64,000 bases of DNA from positions 29,126,636 through 29,190,635 of the forward strand of contig NC_056002.1 in assembly GCF_018446385.1 (NCBI RefSeq), in the 5' to 3' direction. The notes beneath the pieces were generated by a model. That model made no database searches and was not told where the DNA came from. It saw only the letters and a program-made list of their open reading frames with translations. This DNA is from Zingiber officinale. Its lineage: Eukaryota; Streptophyta; Magnoliopsida; Zingiberales; Zingiberaceae. Shown here piece after piece: positions 32,267-45,447 of this stretch. Within the stretch, counting starts at the first letter, position 1, and the number at the start of each line of letters is the position of its first letter. Both the position numbers and the translations under genes were made by a program.

Positions 32267-35200
32267 CAGTGGCGGATCCAGGAATTCAATCATGGAGGGG
32301 CGACCGTGATTTAAGCGCGATGAAATATTTTTGAACAGTTAATAACTTCTATGTAATTAAAAAAAAAATTAAATAACTTGCATACAAGAGAAAAAGGTAC
32401 AATATTATGAAAAGAAACTAGTACAATAATATTAAAATTTTAAAGCAACCTACTAACGAATACGTGACAATTGCATTCTTCGAGACTCCATGTTCTGAAA
32501 ACGCTGTAAAATTGGCTCATTGTCGACAGTATTAAAAACATCTTTCTCGATATATACTACCAAACTATCATTCATCCATTCATCTCCAATCCTATTTCGC
32601 AAATCTGTTTTGACAATATTCATTGCCGAAAACACTCTTTCAACAGTTGCAGTAGCAACTGGAAGAAGTAAGGCTAGCTCAATCATCCGATAAACCAAAG
32701 GAAACACACGGTTCTTCATTGTTTCAATCATTTTCTTTGCAAGAGCTCCCAAATCTGAAATGCCTTCAAACCGTTCATCTGATCTGACGTCATCAATATA
32801 TGTTTCAAGCTCTTGTTCAACCAACATACGCTCATTCCAAGAAAAATCATCCTCATAAAAATGATCCAGGCGCACTAACTTCTGTACATCAAATCTAGAG
32901 AACGAGTTTCTAGGATCAAGACATGACATATAAATCAACAAATCTGTAGTTGTTTCAGAGAAACGACTATCCATCTCCTGCAGAATAATATCGATAACCT
33001 ACAATTTAAAAATCAAACAACAAAAGTAAAAATTAATAAATATGTTAATGTTTAAAAGAATTTAATTGACGGTAAACAAAAAAAGAATTATGAAGTTACC
33101 TCACAAAAGATTTCAACATGGTAGTAGTGATAAAAATTAACATTTTTTCCATCTCTCTTCAAACGACTACGGTTGTTGATGTTATCTGTCATATTAATTA
33201 TTTCAATGGAATGAGTGTTACAAAACTTCTTCACATCCTCAAGTAAAATATCCCATCCAGAATCTCTCAACTTTTGCAATTTGCATTTCACATTATTGAT
33301 CAAACGCATCGCATTCACAATATTTTGATCTTTCTCTTGTAGAACGGTTGACAAATGATTTGTGATTGCCAATATACGTTTCATCAATAGTAGAATAAAC
33401 ACAAATTCATACCTCTCCATTCTTTCAACCAAAGTTCTACTTAAACCCTTAGAAGAACGATCACCATCATCAATCAAATTTTGAAGAACCTCTATAACAG
33501 ATGGCCACATTTGTTCAATACGACATAAAGTTGAATGATGAGACCCCCATCGTGTATCTCCAGGTCTAGCTAGACTAGTTTCTTGGTTTAGTCCTCTACC
33601 AGAACTAATCTCTCCTCTTTCAAGAAGTTTAACTTTTCTATCATGTTCAAGTTGTCGAAGTTTGTCGGCCCTTTTGCAAGATGATGCAGATGTGTTCACA
33701 ATCGAACCAACAATCCACATGAAATCACAAACATATTGATTTGCTTGAGCAACGGCTACAACCACTAGCTGGAGTTGATGAGCAAAACAATGAACATATA
33801 ATGCATACGGATTTTCTTTCATTATCAGTGACTTTAAGCCATTAAATTCTCCAGACATATTTGAAGCACCATCATATCTTTGACCCCTCAATCTCGCCAC
33901 TGATAAACCATACTTAGCAAATAAAGAGTCGATTGCCTCCTTCAAACAAGCAGCTGTAGTTGTTGCAACATGAACTACAGCCATAAATCGTTCAATCACC
34001 TCTCCATGCTTGTTCACATATCTAATAACAACTGTCATTTGCTCTTTCACTGAACAGTCACGAGCCTCATCAAGTAGTAAAGTGAACCATCTATCTCCAA
34101 GATCAGCTAGAATAGCATTTGTGGTCTCAACTGCACAAGCATTCACCAATTGCTTTTGAATTTTTGGGGCAATCATTTGATTATTTCCAGGTGCATTCAT
34201 TCCAACAACTGCCGCAACTTCTGGACACTCTGAACTATACCATTTGAGCAATTCTAAAAAATTTCCTCTATTGGATGATGTCGAAGACTCATCATGTCCC
34301 CGAAAAGGTAATCCTTGTAACAACAAAAATCGAATTACTTTTAAAATGGAAGTCAAGCGTTTGCGATAAGCAACTTCAAGCTCATGTTTCCCCGATGAAA
34401 ATGAATACTCCACACTTTGTCTTTGATTCTTGAAACCCTCAAATTGTATCCTTGCCTCATTGTGCGCACTACCAACTCCACCTACATGCTCATTGAATTT
34501 TTCAATTGCTTTTTTCTAATTTATGAAACCAGATCTCGTAAACACATCATCTCCTCCAAACCCTATATTACTAGGTCTAAAAAGATAACACCAGAAACAA
34601 AAGGCTGCATCCTTTGAAACACTATACTCCAACCAATCACGGTCTTTAAACCAAACCTCTCTGAAACATCTATTATCTTTACCCATTTTTTTTCTTGGAA
34701 AATTATGGCCTCGAGGTTGACAAGGGCCGATAGCAACATATTCTTTTCGAATACGATCTCTAGCACCAACATCATACTCTTCAATCAATTTTCGTAAACC
34801 AGGATCAGCAACAATTTCTACTTCACTACTCAGATTTTCAATATTTTCAAATAAAATTTGTGGAGGAGGAGGTGGTGGTGGTTGTGGTGCAGGAGTAGAC
34901 TCTTCATCCGGAACACTAGACGATTCAATTGAACTCCTAGGTCTCTTTGCAAAATATCTCAACATTTTCTACAAATAATAATGTATGGGAAAAAATTATC
35001 AACATAAAATAATGTGAACCATTTAACAAGAGAGGTGATAAAAAGCAACTAAATATTTAAACAATTAAAATTTTAAATTATTAATTGTATCATACATGGT
35101 AATCAAGAAATAATCAAATAATTATTAAAAAAATAAAATAAAATTCAGGTATAAAATAAAATAAAATCCACTTACCTGAAGGCTGAACCGTTGAAGACTT

Positions 35201-35723
35201 CACCTTTAAGCTTTGGCGCTTTGCCGCTTTGCCGCTTTGATCGGAACTCGGAAGAGAGGAAAAAAAAACCTTTGGCGTAGGACTTTCCGGCTTTGCCGTT
35301 TTGGTTGGTGCTCGGCAGCGAGAAGAAACAAAGGGCAAGACCAAGATCACAAGGTTAAAGTGGAATGGAAAATAAAAATATGAAGAGATAAAGGGTGAGC
35401 GGCGGCGGAAACAAAACAAACAGAGGAGGAGAGATAAAAACAATTAAATAAGTATAAAAATAAACCTTTATATAAATTATATATGGAATGGAAATATGAC
35501 AAAGTGGACACGTGAATACGTGATTGTGTCAAACTGGACACGTGGTCCATAATTAATCAAATGAACTGTTCTTCTTCGTCTCTTCGTTTTCCCCGTCTCC
35601 TGCTGGCTGCTTTGATTGTAATTTTTTCTATGCCACGGTGAAGCACTCCGATTTTTTTTTTTTTTGGTCTGCCGGCAAGGGGGGGCGACCGCCGACGCCG
35701 CCCCCCCGGTACATCCGCCCCTG
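32267..35723 (-). mobile_element. hAT transposon 3 (TTF-finger type), near-intact
   Basis: 3457 bp, termini cagtggcgga (left) and, reverse-complemented, caggggcgga (right), flanked by a perfect 8-bp TSD. It contains one minus-strand transposase gene with one intron, and is the best preserved autonomous-type element besides hAT-2. Right-end GC-rich stretch ggggggcgaccgccgacgcc. Confidence 0.92.
32453..34965 (-). pseudogene. hAT-3 transposase (TTF finger, DUF4371, hAT dimerization), one nonsense codon
   Basis: Exon 1 34965-33100, intron 33099-32999 (GT-AG), exon 2 32998-32453; about 800 codons. In order: a Pro-rich stretch (QPPPPPPPQ), the TTF-type zinc finger (WLEYSVSKDAAFCFWCYLF), a DUF4371-like core (LLDEARDCSVKEQMTVVIRY, GQRYDGASNMSGEFNGL, HCFAHQLQLVVVAVA, GDTRWGSHHSTL) and the C-terminal dimerization region (LLLPVATATVERVFSAMNIV). 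A TAG at 34516-34518 follows GFIN, where relatives usually have Trp; the frame is otherwise open through both exons. It is the plant 'zinc finger MYM-type protein 1-like' group often misannotated as a host gene. Confidence 0.88.
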
Positions 35724-35731
35724 CTCACGAC
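35724..35731. repeat. 8-bp TSD of hAT-3, right copy
   Basis: ctcacgac, identical to 32259-32266. Confidence 0.92.
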
Positions 35732-36149
35732 AGCAAGCTATCGGTAGAGATTTTTCTCCGGTTGCTCATGATGGGAAAGAATGAGGAATGTCATCAGGTG
35801 AAACCTGCGATTTGACGACTGGTGATGCTTCCGTCGACTACTCGCGAGCAGGTCGAAGTCGATTTGGACGACGACATTGTGCGTATAGGGAAGAGAAACT
35901 TAAGACATTAGATTTTAATATAAAATATATATTAATAAATCAAATTAATCCTCAACTTAATTAACAAATAATTTAATAAAGTCTAATGAAATTAGACCCT
36001 AAAAATAGTATATAAAATTTATTTAAAATTTTAAAATTATTAAATAAATTTTATATATTTATTTATTTTAATAATAATATTACTAATCAAATTAATAATA
36101 ATATTATTAATTTTATTACTAATCAAATTTATCAATTCAATACTTTATT
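35732..36149. other. Non-coding DNA, AT-rich toward the right
   Basis: No gene seen. 35732-35880 continues the moderate-complexity sequence that precedes hAT-3; the rest is A/T-rich low complexity. Confidence 0.5.
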
Positions 36150-36154
36150 AAAAG
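36150..36154. repeat. 5-bp TSD of Tekay-like solo LTR, left copy
   Basis: aaaag before TGTAACGCCC; repeated at 38504-38508. Confidence 0.85.
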
Positions 36155-38503
36155 TGTAACGCCCACACTTCTTAACCCTGACCAAAGCCACGGATGTTAC
36201 ACTTTTTTATACCTACTAAAACATTATTATCTACACACAACTCAGTCCAGAGATCTACTCTGAACTTATTTCGACTGTTGAGTCATGTTTTGGAGCGATG
36301 CGGAGCTTAAGATGAAGTCTAGTACTACTAGAGGATCTAGGTCGTGTGGCCCTGACCGACCGTGTAGCCTTACCCGAGAAGGAGCTAGTCATGGCCGCGT
36401 GGTGAGGACCGGACGTGTAACCTTACCAGACCAGAATCTGGGCATGGTTGTGTGTGCCACACGGCTGTGTAAGGCCCTCCCTGCTGGAGCAAGGCACGAT
36501 CGTGTGTGTCACACGGCCGTGTAAGGCCCTCCCTACTGGAGAAGGGAACGGTCGGGTGAATCCATACGGGCGTGTATTCTTGCCAGAGAAGGAGAGGTGC
36601 ACGGTCGTGGTCGAGACAAAAAGGATGCACGACCGTGTGAATCCACAAGGCCGTGTCACTCTGACCGACAGGAAGAGGTGCACGACCGTGTGAAACCACA
36701 CGGTCGTGTCACCTTGGCCAAGACCAAGAGGTGCGCGGCCATGTAAATCTACACGGCAGTGTCACCACGGCCGATAGGGGGAGGACCGTTGCCGTGTGAA
36801 TCCACACGGTCGTATCACGGGTCGTGTGGGGGTCACACCCAACCTTACAAAAGAGGTTCTTCTCCCCTTTGTACTCATCTTTGGACTACCATTCTACCCC
36901 TTTACTTAAGGAAGAGTCTTTGTCACACTAATTACTACTAACCTGTAAATTTTACATAAGTTTCATGCATAACCAAATGGTAGGAAACACATTAACACAA
37001 GTCTTAACACATTCCAGAATCTTCTTCCACGGTTCCGTCACACACACACCCACCAAGCACTGCCCCTGCTGCCCCTCTTACTCGAGCTTTCCTTTACCTT
37101 TATCTGCAGCATAAGGAATGCAAATCTGTAAGCGAATGCTTAGTAAGTACCTTCTACTCACAAAACAATGCATTAAAAGGGGAAACATGCTTTTCAAAAC
37201 TGTTTGAAAGAAAACACCAAACATGCATTTGACAATCCTCATGCTAAAACACATAATCCGAACATCTGTACATGGCATGCATTTTTTTAAATAGTTGATC
37301 ATGTAAAACACCACTTAAAAACCATGCTAGTAATATAAACATGTAATGGAAAAAACAACATATAACGAAACAGAAGTCTTACCATACTATAGAGTTCATC
37401 GAGGTTGCACCTTATAACTAAAGTCTTTGAATTAGGGATGCTTTCACTAAAGCAACCAATGAACTTTGAAAACTTTACATTACATACTAGTGAAAATAAT
37501 AATCAACTTGCTTTGGGCCCCGACATTGTATCACTTTACACGCATCCCTAATAAGATCCGAGGTAGCTAATCCCGAACCTATTAGGGTACTACTAGGCGA
37601 TTTAGGAGCCTATGAGCGATCTAGGAGCCCACCCATGGACCTTGTGTCCAGTACATGCCAATTAAAAGTAAAATATTTTCTTTTAAATACTGTTTTCTTA
37701 TACTTGCACTTACTTGTCATTTAAACAAGAACCTTATGTGTACTTAATCCCTCACCCTTATAGGGAAACACTTAAGGGCACTTGATTATACTTCTTAGTC
37801 CCAAAACTTTATGGGAAGCAAATCAAGGTACTCTAACATTGCTCTTAATCCCAAATTTGGAGGGCATCTTATATATCATAGCATCTATCTTTTCTTAACA
37901 TGCAATATACATCTTATAACATGCATCTTCCTTTACATGTTTAAAACGTATCAATATATGTAACATCGAAGCAACTTATACTGCAGGTGAGAGATACTTA
38001 CATCATTTCGCTATTTCTTACAATTATTTCACTAGGGCTTTGGGGAGAATAAGTCTCCCTTGTATGTCTTGGACTCCGGATTTCTCTTCACCCGCATACC
38101 AATCCTCGGAAGAAAAATCCTCCTCTTAGATTCTCCTCTTGAAAAGTTTCAAAGGATGGAACCCTAAGGTTCTTGGCCAAAAACATGCAAGGAGAAGAAA
38201 GCATTTCGGCTAGGTATAGGAGAAGGGAAGATGAAAATTAGGTTTTCATCCCTTCTTTTCCCTTTTATACTAAGAGGAAGTTGAAACATCTCTTCACTAT
38301 GAATTTACATATAATGAATTGTTCCATACTACTCATGTGATGCTTTACTACCACCCTAATGGCTACTTAAACCAAACTAAAGTAATAGGTCTAGGGCTCA
38401 ATCCTAGCCCGGGCTATTTATGATAATAATTTTTTTAATTTCTTTTCTCTTTTTCTACTTCTTTTTGTTCTATTTAAATAGAGGAAAATTTAGGGGTGTT
38501 ACA
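36155..38503 (-). mobile_element. Tekay/Del-like Gypsy solo LTR
   Basis: 2349 bp, TGTAACGCCC...GTGTTACA, perfect 5-bp TSD aaaag. Orientation is minus: the reverse complement (TGTAACACCCC start, ctgcagataaaggtaaagg near the transcribed part) matches the layout of the plus-strand LTR at 57896-60213 (ctgcagataaaggcaaggg). No internal domains. The lineage is inferred from the LTR style; no RT is present to confirm it. Confidence 0.82.
36340..36835. repeat. CACGGCCGTG hairpin cluster in solo LTR
   Basis: About ten units of 40-45 bp each holding arms such as gaccgtgtg...cacacggcc and the phrase gaatccacacggccgtgtca, with spacers ending in aaggccctcc or gaagaggtgca. Readings as protein are artefacts. 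Confidence 0.85.
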
Positions 38504-39150
38504 AAAAGTTTGACCAAATTAAAGGGTTTGACCAACATCTCATGATAATTTGAATCAAATTTATAAATAAAAATATTTAAAATTATTATAATATTGTTAG
38601 ATTTAAAATTATATTATTAAAGTTTTTTTAATTATAAAGTAAGACGTTATCCTCTCCTTCTTTTTAGCCGAAACAAGATAAAAGTATAAAATGTTGATTT
38701 TTTTTTTTATGAATAAGTATGTTATTTATTATTTTATTAAAAAAATAATTTAATTAGGTATTTTAGGTTTTGTTCGAAGATAAATATCATGTGAGATCAT
38801 GATCATCTACATTTTCTAAGATTGAATACACCCTCTTAACCCTACACGTCTCTCTATGCTTCTCTCACAAAACGAGACGTTCTTGGAGGGTTCTCCCATA
38901 AATCTATAATTTTCCATGAAATTTATAAAAATCTGCAAAAGTCTTATAAAAAGTCTATTGAACTACATGAAATTTTTTTCACAACTATATGAGATTTTAT
39001 AAAAGTCAATAAAAATCTAGCATTAAAAAAAATTCAATGAAAATAATTCGATCTCTTAATTAAATACACCCCTAAATATATAGTTGTAGTCATAATTTCT
39101 TGTTATAAGTATTTTTTATATTTATTATAGTCAAATTATATTTTAATATA
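36506..39150. repeat. Large tandem duplication, unit 1
   Basis: The solo LTR from its hairpin cluster onward plus 640 bp of right flank. The same order recurs at 39159-41800 at very high identity (offset 2640-2653 bp). At the junction near 39150 about 8 filler bases (aaaagtct) precede gtgtcacacggccgtgtaagg. Confidence 0.88.
38504..38508. repeat. 5-bp TSD of Tekay-like solo LTR, right copy
   Basis: aaaag, identical to 36150-36154. Copies of this LTR/flank junction recur at about 41143 and 41980. Confidence 0.85.
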
Positions 39151-39158
39151 AAAAGTCT

Positions 39159-41894
39159 GTGTCACACGGCCGTGTAAGGCCCTCCCTATAGGAGAAGGGC
39201 ACGGTCGTGTGAATCCATACGGGCGTGTATTCTTGCCAGAGAAGGAGAGGTGCACGGTCGTGGCCAAGACAAAAGGGGTGCACGACCGTGTGAATCCACA
39301 CGGCCGTGTCACTCTGACCGACATGAAGAGGTGCACGACCGTGTGAAACCACACGATCGTGTCACCTTGGCCGAGAGCAAGAGGTGCGCTGCCATGTAAA
39401 TCTACACGGCCGTGTCACCATGGCCGATAGGGGGAGGACCGTGGCCGTGTGAATCCACACGGTCGTATCATGGGTCGTGTGGGGGTCACACCCAACCTTA
39501 CAAAAGAGGTTCTTCTCCCCTTTGTACTCATCTTTGGACTACCATTCTACCCCTTTACTTGAGGAAAAGTCTTTGTCACACTAATTACTACTAACCTGTA
39601 AATTTTACATAAGTTTCATGCATAACCAAATGGTAGGAAACACATTAACACAAGTCTTAACACATTCCAGGATCTTCTTCCACGGTTCCGTCACACACAC
39701 ACCCACCAAGCACTGCCCCTGCTGCCCCTCTTACTCGAGCTTTCCTTTACCTTTATCTGCAGCATAAGGAATGCAAATCTGTAAGCGAATGCTTAGTAAG
39801 TACCTTCTACTCACAAAACAATGCAATAAAAGGGGAAACATACTTTTCAAAACTGTTTGAAAGAAAACACCAAACATGCATTTGACAATCCTCATGCTAA
39901 AACACATAATCCGAACATCTGTACATGGCATGCATTTTTTTAAATAGTTGATCATGTAAAACACCACTTAAAAACCATGCTAGTAATATAAACAGGTAAT
40001 GGAAAAAACAACATATAACGAAACATAAGTCTTACCATACTATAGAGTTCATCGAGGTTGCACCTTATAACTAAAGTCTTTGAATTAGGGATGCTTTCAC
40101 TAAAGCAACCAATGAACTTTGAAAACTTTACATTACATACTAGTGAAAATAATAATCAACTTGCTTTGGGCCCCGACATTGTACCACTTTACACGCATCC
40201 CTAATAAGATCCGAGGTAGCTAATCCCGAACCTATTAGGGTACTACTAGGCGATTTAGGAGCCTATGGGCGATCTAGGAGCCCACCCATGGACCTTGTGT
40301 CCAGTACATGCCAATTAAAAGTAAAATATTTTATTTTAAATACTGTTTTCTTATACTTGCACTTACTTGTCATTTAAACAAGAACCTTATGTGTACTTAA
40401 TCCCTCACCCTTATAGGGAAACACTTAAGGGCACTTGATTATACTTCTTAGTCCCAAAACTTTATGGGAAGCAAATCAAGGTACTCTAACATTGCTCTTA
40501 ATCCCAAATTTGGAGGACATCTTATATATCATAGCATCTATCTTTTCTTAACATGCAATATACATCTTATAACATGCATCTTCCTTTACATGTTTAAAAC
40601 GTATTAATATATGTAACATCGAAGCAACTTATACTTCAGGTGAGAGATACTTATATCCTTTCGCTATTTCTTACAATTATTTCACTAGGGCTTTGGAGTG
40701 AATAAGTCTCCCTTGTATGTCTTGGCCTCCGGATTTCTCTTCACCTGCATACCAGTCCTCGGAAGAAAAATCCTCCTCTTAAAAAGCTTCAAAGGATGGA
40801 ACCCTAAGGTTCTTGGCCAAAAACTTGCAAGGAGAAGAAAGCATTTCGGCTAGGTATAGGAGAAGGGAAGATGAAAATTAGGTTTTCATCCCTTCTTTTC
40901 CCTTTTATACTAAGAGGAAGTTGAAACATCTCTTCACTATGAATTTACATATAATGAATTGTTCCATACTACTCATGTGATGCTTTACTACCACCCTAAT
41001 GGCTACTTAAACCAAACTAAAGTAATAGGTCTAGGGCTCAATCCTAGCCCAGGCTATTTATGATAATAATTTTTTTTATTTCTTTTCTCTTTTTCTACTT
41101 CTTTTTGTTCTATTTAAATCGAGGAAAATTTAGGAGTGTTACAAAAAGTTTGACCAAATTAAAGGGTTTGACCAACATCTCATGATAATTTGAATCAAAT
41201 TTATAAATAAAAATATTTAAAATTATTATAATATTGTTAGATTTAAAATTATATTATTAAAGTTTTTTTAATTATAAAGTAAGACGTTATCCTCTCTTTC
41301 TTTTTAGCCGAAACAAGATAAAAATATAAAATGTTGATTTTTTTTTTATGAATAAGTATGCTATTTATTATTTTATTAAAAAAATAATTTAATTAGGTAT
41401 TTTAGGTTTTGTTCGAAGATAAATATCATGTGAGATCATGATCATCTACATTTTCTAAGATTGAATACACCCTCTTAACCCTACACGTCTCTCTATGCTT
41501 TTCTCACAAAACGAGACGTTCTTGGAGGGTTCTCCCATAAATCTATAATTTCCCATGAAATTTATAAAAATCTGCAAAAGTCTTATAAAAAGTCTATTGA
41601 ACTATATGGAATTTTTTTCACAACTATATGAGATTTTATAAAAGTCAATAAAAATCTAGCATTAAAAAAAAATTCAATGAAAATAATTCGATCTCTTAAT
41701 TAAATACACCCCTAAATATATAGTTGTAGTCATAATTTCTTTTTTATAAGTATCTTTTATATTTATTATAGTCAAATTATATTTTAATATAGACAATAAG
41801 AGAAATTATTTATATATTATTCAGACTTTGTTTTGTTGATTCTCAAAATAAAAATCTTCTATTATAGTCATAAATTATTTTTGATTCTCAAAAA
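39159..41894. repeat. Large tandem duplication, unit 2
   Basis: Second copy of the LTR 3'-ward part and flank, differing from unit 1 by scattered single-base changes and a deletion near 40770. Its flank extends about 100 bp beyond that of unit 1 (gacaataagagaaattatt...). Confidence 0.88.
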
Positions 41895-42692
41895 TTATGA
41901 TAATAATTTTTTTTATTTCTTTTCTCTTTTTGTACTTCTTTTTGTTCTATTTAAATAGAGGAAAATTTAGAAGTGTTACAAAAAGTTTGACCAAATTAAA
42001 GGGTTTGACCAACATCTCATGATAATTTGAATCAAATTTATAAATAAAAATATTTAAAATTATTATAATATTGTTAGATTTAAAATTATATTATTAAAGT
42101 TTTTTTAATTATAAAGTAAGACGTTATCCTCTCTTTCTTTTTAGCCGAAACAAGATAAAAATATAAAATGTTGATTTTATTTTTTATGAATAAGTATGCT
42201 ATTTATTATTTTATTAAAAAAATAATTTAATTAGGTATTTTAGGTTTTGTTCGAAGATAAATATCATGTGAGATCATGATCATTTACATTTTCTAATATT
42301 GAATACACCCTCTTAACCCTACACGTCTCTCTATGCTTTTCTCACAAAACGAGACGTTCTTGGCGGGTTCTCCCATAAATCTATAATTTCCCATGAAATT
42401 TATAAAAATCTTTAAAAGTCTTATAAAAAGTCTATTGAACTATATGGAATTTTTTTCACAACTATATGAGATTTTATAAAAGTCAATAAAAATCTAGCAT
42501 TAAAAAAAAATTCAATGAAAATAATTCGATCTCTTAATTAAATACACCCCTAAATATATAGTTGTAGTCATAATTTCTTTTTTATAAGTATTTTTTATAT
42601 TTATTTTAGTCAAATTATATTTTAATATAGACAATAAGAGAAATTATTTATATATTATTCAGACTTTGTTTTGTTGATTCTCAAAATAAATA
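41895..42692. repeat. Partial third unit of the duplication
   Basis: Starts at attatgataataattttttt, equivalent to 41059 in unit 2 (last 80 bp of the LTR), then repeats the whole flank, ending near gttgattctcaaaataaa. Nearly identical to 41059-41855. Confidence 0.88.
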
Positions 42693-43305
42693 ATCTTCTC
42701 TCCTAAATCGTCTATTAAATAAATTCAAAATACAATTTATAATATTTGAAAGTTGATTTTTAAAATATTCATTAATTCAAATATTGACTGTCTTATTATT
42801 CTCCAAAGTCTCTTACTAAGAACACAACAGAAATTATTTATAGGATTGTTTGAATGCATATCAATACGATGCTCAAATTTTAATTAAGTTTGTCCAAATC
42901 ATGTATAACACCTCATCCAAACATATAATAAAAAAATACTCATATTATTCAAATTTTAAATGGGATAAATTTTTTTAAAGATCTTTGTATAAATTATATT
43001 TCAAATTTATGAGTGAAGATTGACTGCTTACAAATATATATATATATAAAGAAGATAAATTATCTAAAAAAATACAATATGTGACCAGCACAATTACTTT
43101 AATTCTAAAGTAGGTTGTTATATTGCATACCGCCGTGACACGCTATCACGCTTAGGAGATATACTTGTTCGACTAAATGGACAGTATTCCATTGTGACAA
43201 TATTTAATATAACATAATATAAGTCCACAAATAAGGAATAAATATTCAATAGAAGATATAATACAACCAACTACATAATAAAGAGATTTACTCAATTCAC
43301 CCCAA
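42693..43305. other. AT-rich non-coding DNA
   Basis: No coding signal. Contains a short (at)n run at about 43036-43048. Confidence 0.5.
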
Positions 43306-45427
43306 TGTTGGTTGCTACTCGAAATACCGTTCTAGTTTCCCTGTATAAAAATTTGTACAAGTATAGAACTATCCTAGCTACCCATGTACTCTACTGAAGT
43401 TAAATTTGGATTGCAAACGATGCTTAACATTATTAATCCAAATTGTCCTTCAGAAGTTAAACTTGGATTGAAAATGATACTTAATATTTTTACTCCAAGT
43501 TTAACCGATGTGTTCTTCATAAGTTAAACCATATTACAAAAGTTAATTGAATGTCTATTTCAAAGATCGGCTTCCAGGTTAAACACGGTGAGACACTAGA
43601 CTTTCTTGGGTATGAGATCTGTAGGAACTTTCGAGCCGCAAAAACCGTTTTTTTACGTTGCGGAAAACCTCGAAGTTCTTGCCACGTATCCGTGCGAAGA
43701 TAAAAATTTACATATACTTAGTTTTCTCCTAGATCTACATGGTAGAGATTATACCTTTGTAGCGAAGCCCTTCGCTTATCCCGCTCGTCCAAAAGTTGCC
43801 GGATCTCGTAGAGTGTCAAGTAAACACTCCTCTATACGTATCCACACGGACAAGAGATGGAGAAAAACCACTTAGAGTGTGCTAGCACTCTCAAGGGGTT
43901 TCGACAATGGAGGAGAGGGAGAGAAGAAGAAGAAAGGAGGAAGATGATGCCTTGAATGAGCACACAAAATGCATTCACTCACACACACACAATGTGGCCG
44001 ACCACTTTTAGAGACTTTTAAACCTCCATGTAATACAAAGAGTCATGACTCTTGGTATCCCTCATGAGGTGACACACACTTGATGTGACCTTGATGATGT
44101 GGACCATCATCATTGGCCGACCCCATGCCAAGTCACAATGAGGTGACATTTGGTCAAGTCAAACTTGACCCTTCATCTTCCCTCTTAAGTCAAGTCAAAC
44201 TTGACCTCTTATCTCCCATGGTTGATCAAATCTAACATTTGATTCAAGTCAATTTAATTTAATGAATCTCTATTCATTGAACTAAATTGACTCAATGAAT
44301 CCAATTCTAAATTAGACTCATTTGACACATCAATCAAATTAAGTCCAACTCAATTAGTTTAATTTGGATTACTCTTAATCCAATTTAGTTCATCATATGA
44401 ACCTAATCCTCTTGGTCCATCATATGAACTCAATCTCCAACTAATTGCCCTTTATGTGTGACCCTATAGGTTCTTGTAACGTTGGCAATACTCCTAAACT
44501 CATTTAGAAACATAAGTAATGAGCGGTATCTAGCAACACATCATTACTACCCAAGTTACAAGAATGTTGAGATCCAATATCACCTTTGTGACTACTAATT
44601 GTAACTCTAACAATATATGATAATGTCATTCTATCCTTGACATCTAAATTGATCAACTGAGGCATAGACCGTGTCATCCTCTAGTTAATTTATGTCTTGA
44701 ACTCCAAGTAGACTCACTCTAATCAAATGAGCTCAATATCTCATATTGACTCATTTGGGCATGGTCATGCACTTAGTGGTCTCACTCTATCAAGAATCAT
44801 GATGTCACTCCCGTCATATAGGAGGGATAGATCTCATCTACATCACTCATATCCCTTCGCATAATTTGTTACATACCTAGTAGTCGCCTTTATAGTCCAC
44901 CCATTTACGGGTGACGTTTGACGAAGCCAAAGTATGCAACTCCTTATGTAGGGAACCATGATGACTTCAGGTCCAAGGATTGATAGTCATACTAATAGTC
45001 ACATGAGAAAGTATATGACACTCATATAACGATCCATGATACTTTCTCATGGCGGGTCATTCAGTATACATTCTCCAATGTATACCCATGTGTCAACTTG
45101 ATATCTCTATATCCATGACTTGTGAGATTAAGTCATCGAGTTGACCTACATGCTAGTCTCATCGCATTAACATTGTCCCTGAATGTTAATACTTGACTAG
45201 GAATGATTAAGAGTAGTGTTCTCTATATCATCTCACTATCAATTCAACCAATCGATTGATATAGATAAGAACCTTCTACTCAAGGACACTATTATACTTA
45301 GTTATTTGACACCAATACAAGTAAGTATAATAACTATAAAGAAACGTCTTTATTAGTATATAGGAATATGATACACCGAGTCCATACAAAAATCATCATA
45401 TGATTGGCTCTAGGGCTCTAATTAACA
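43306..45427 (-). repeat. 3' LTR of Angela/Tork-like Copia
   Basis: 2122 bp from TGTTGGTTGCTACTCG to CTAATTAACA. It shares its first 90 bases and general layout with the solo LTR at 53993-56660. Confidence 0.82.
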
Positions 45428-45447
45428 ATCTCCTACTAGCACTAGTG

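Noticed and set aside
32267..35723. Host gene coding a zinc finger MYM-type protein
   Set aside because: Terminal inverted repeats and a perfect 8-bp duplication show that it is a transposon gene.
36385..36701. Overlapping frames with HTVVHPF/TRPCGFT repeats (also 39136-39354)
   Set aside because: By-products of the CACGGCCGTG repeat cluster in the Tekay-like LTR.
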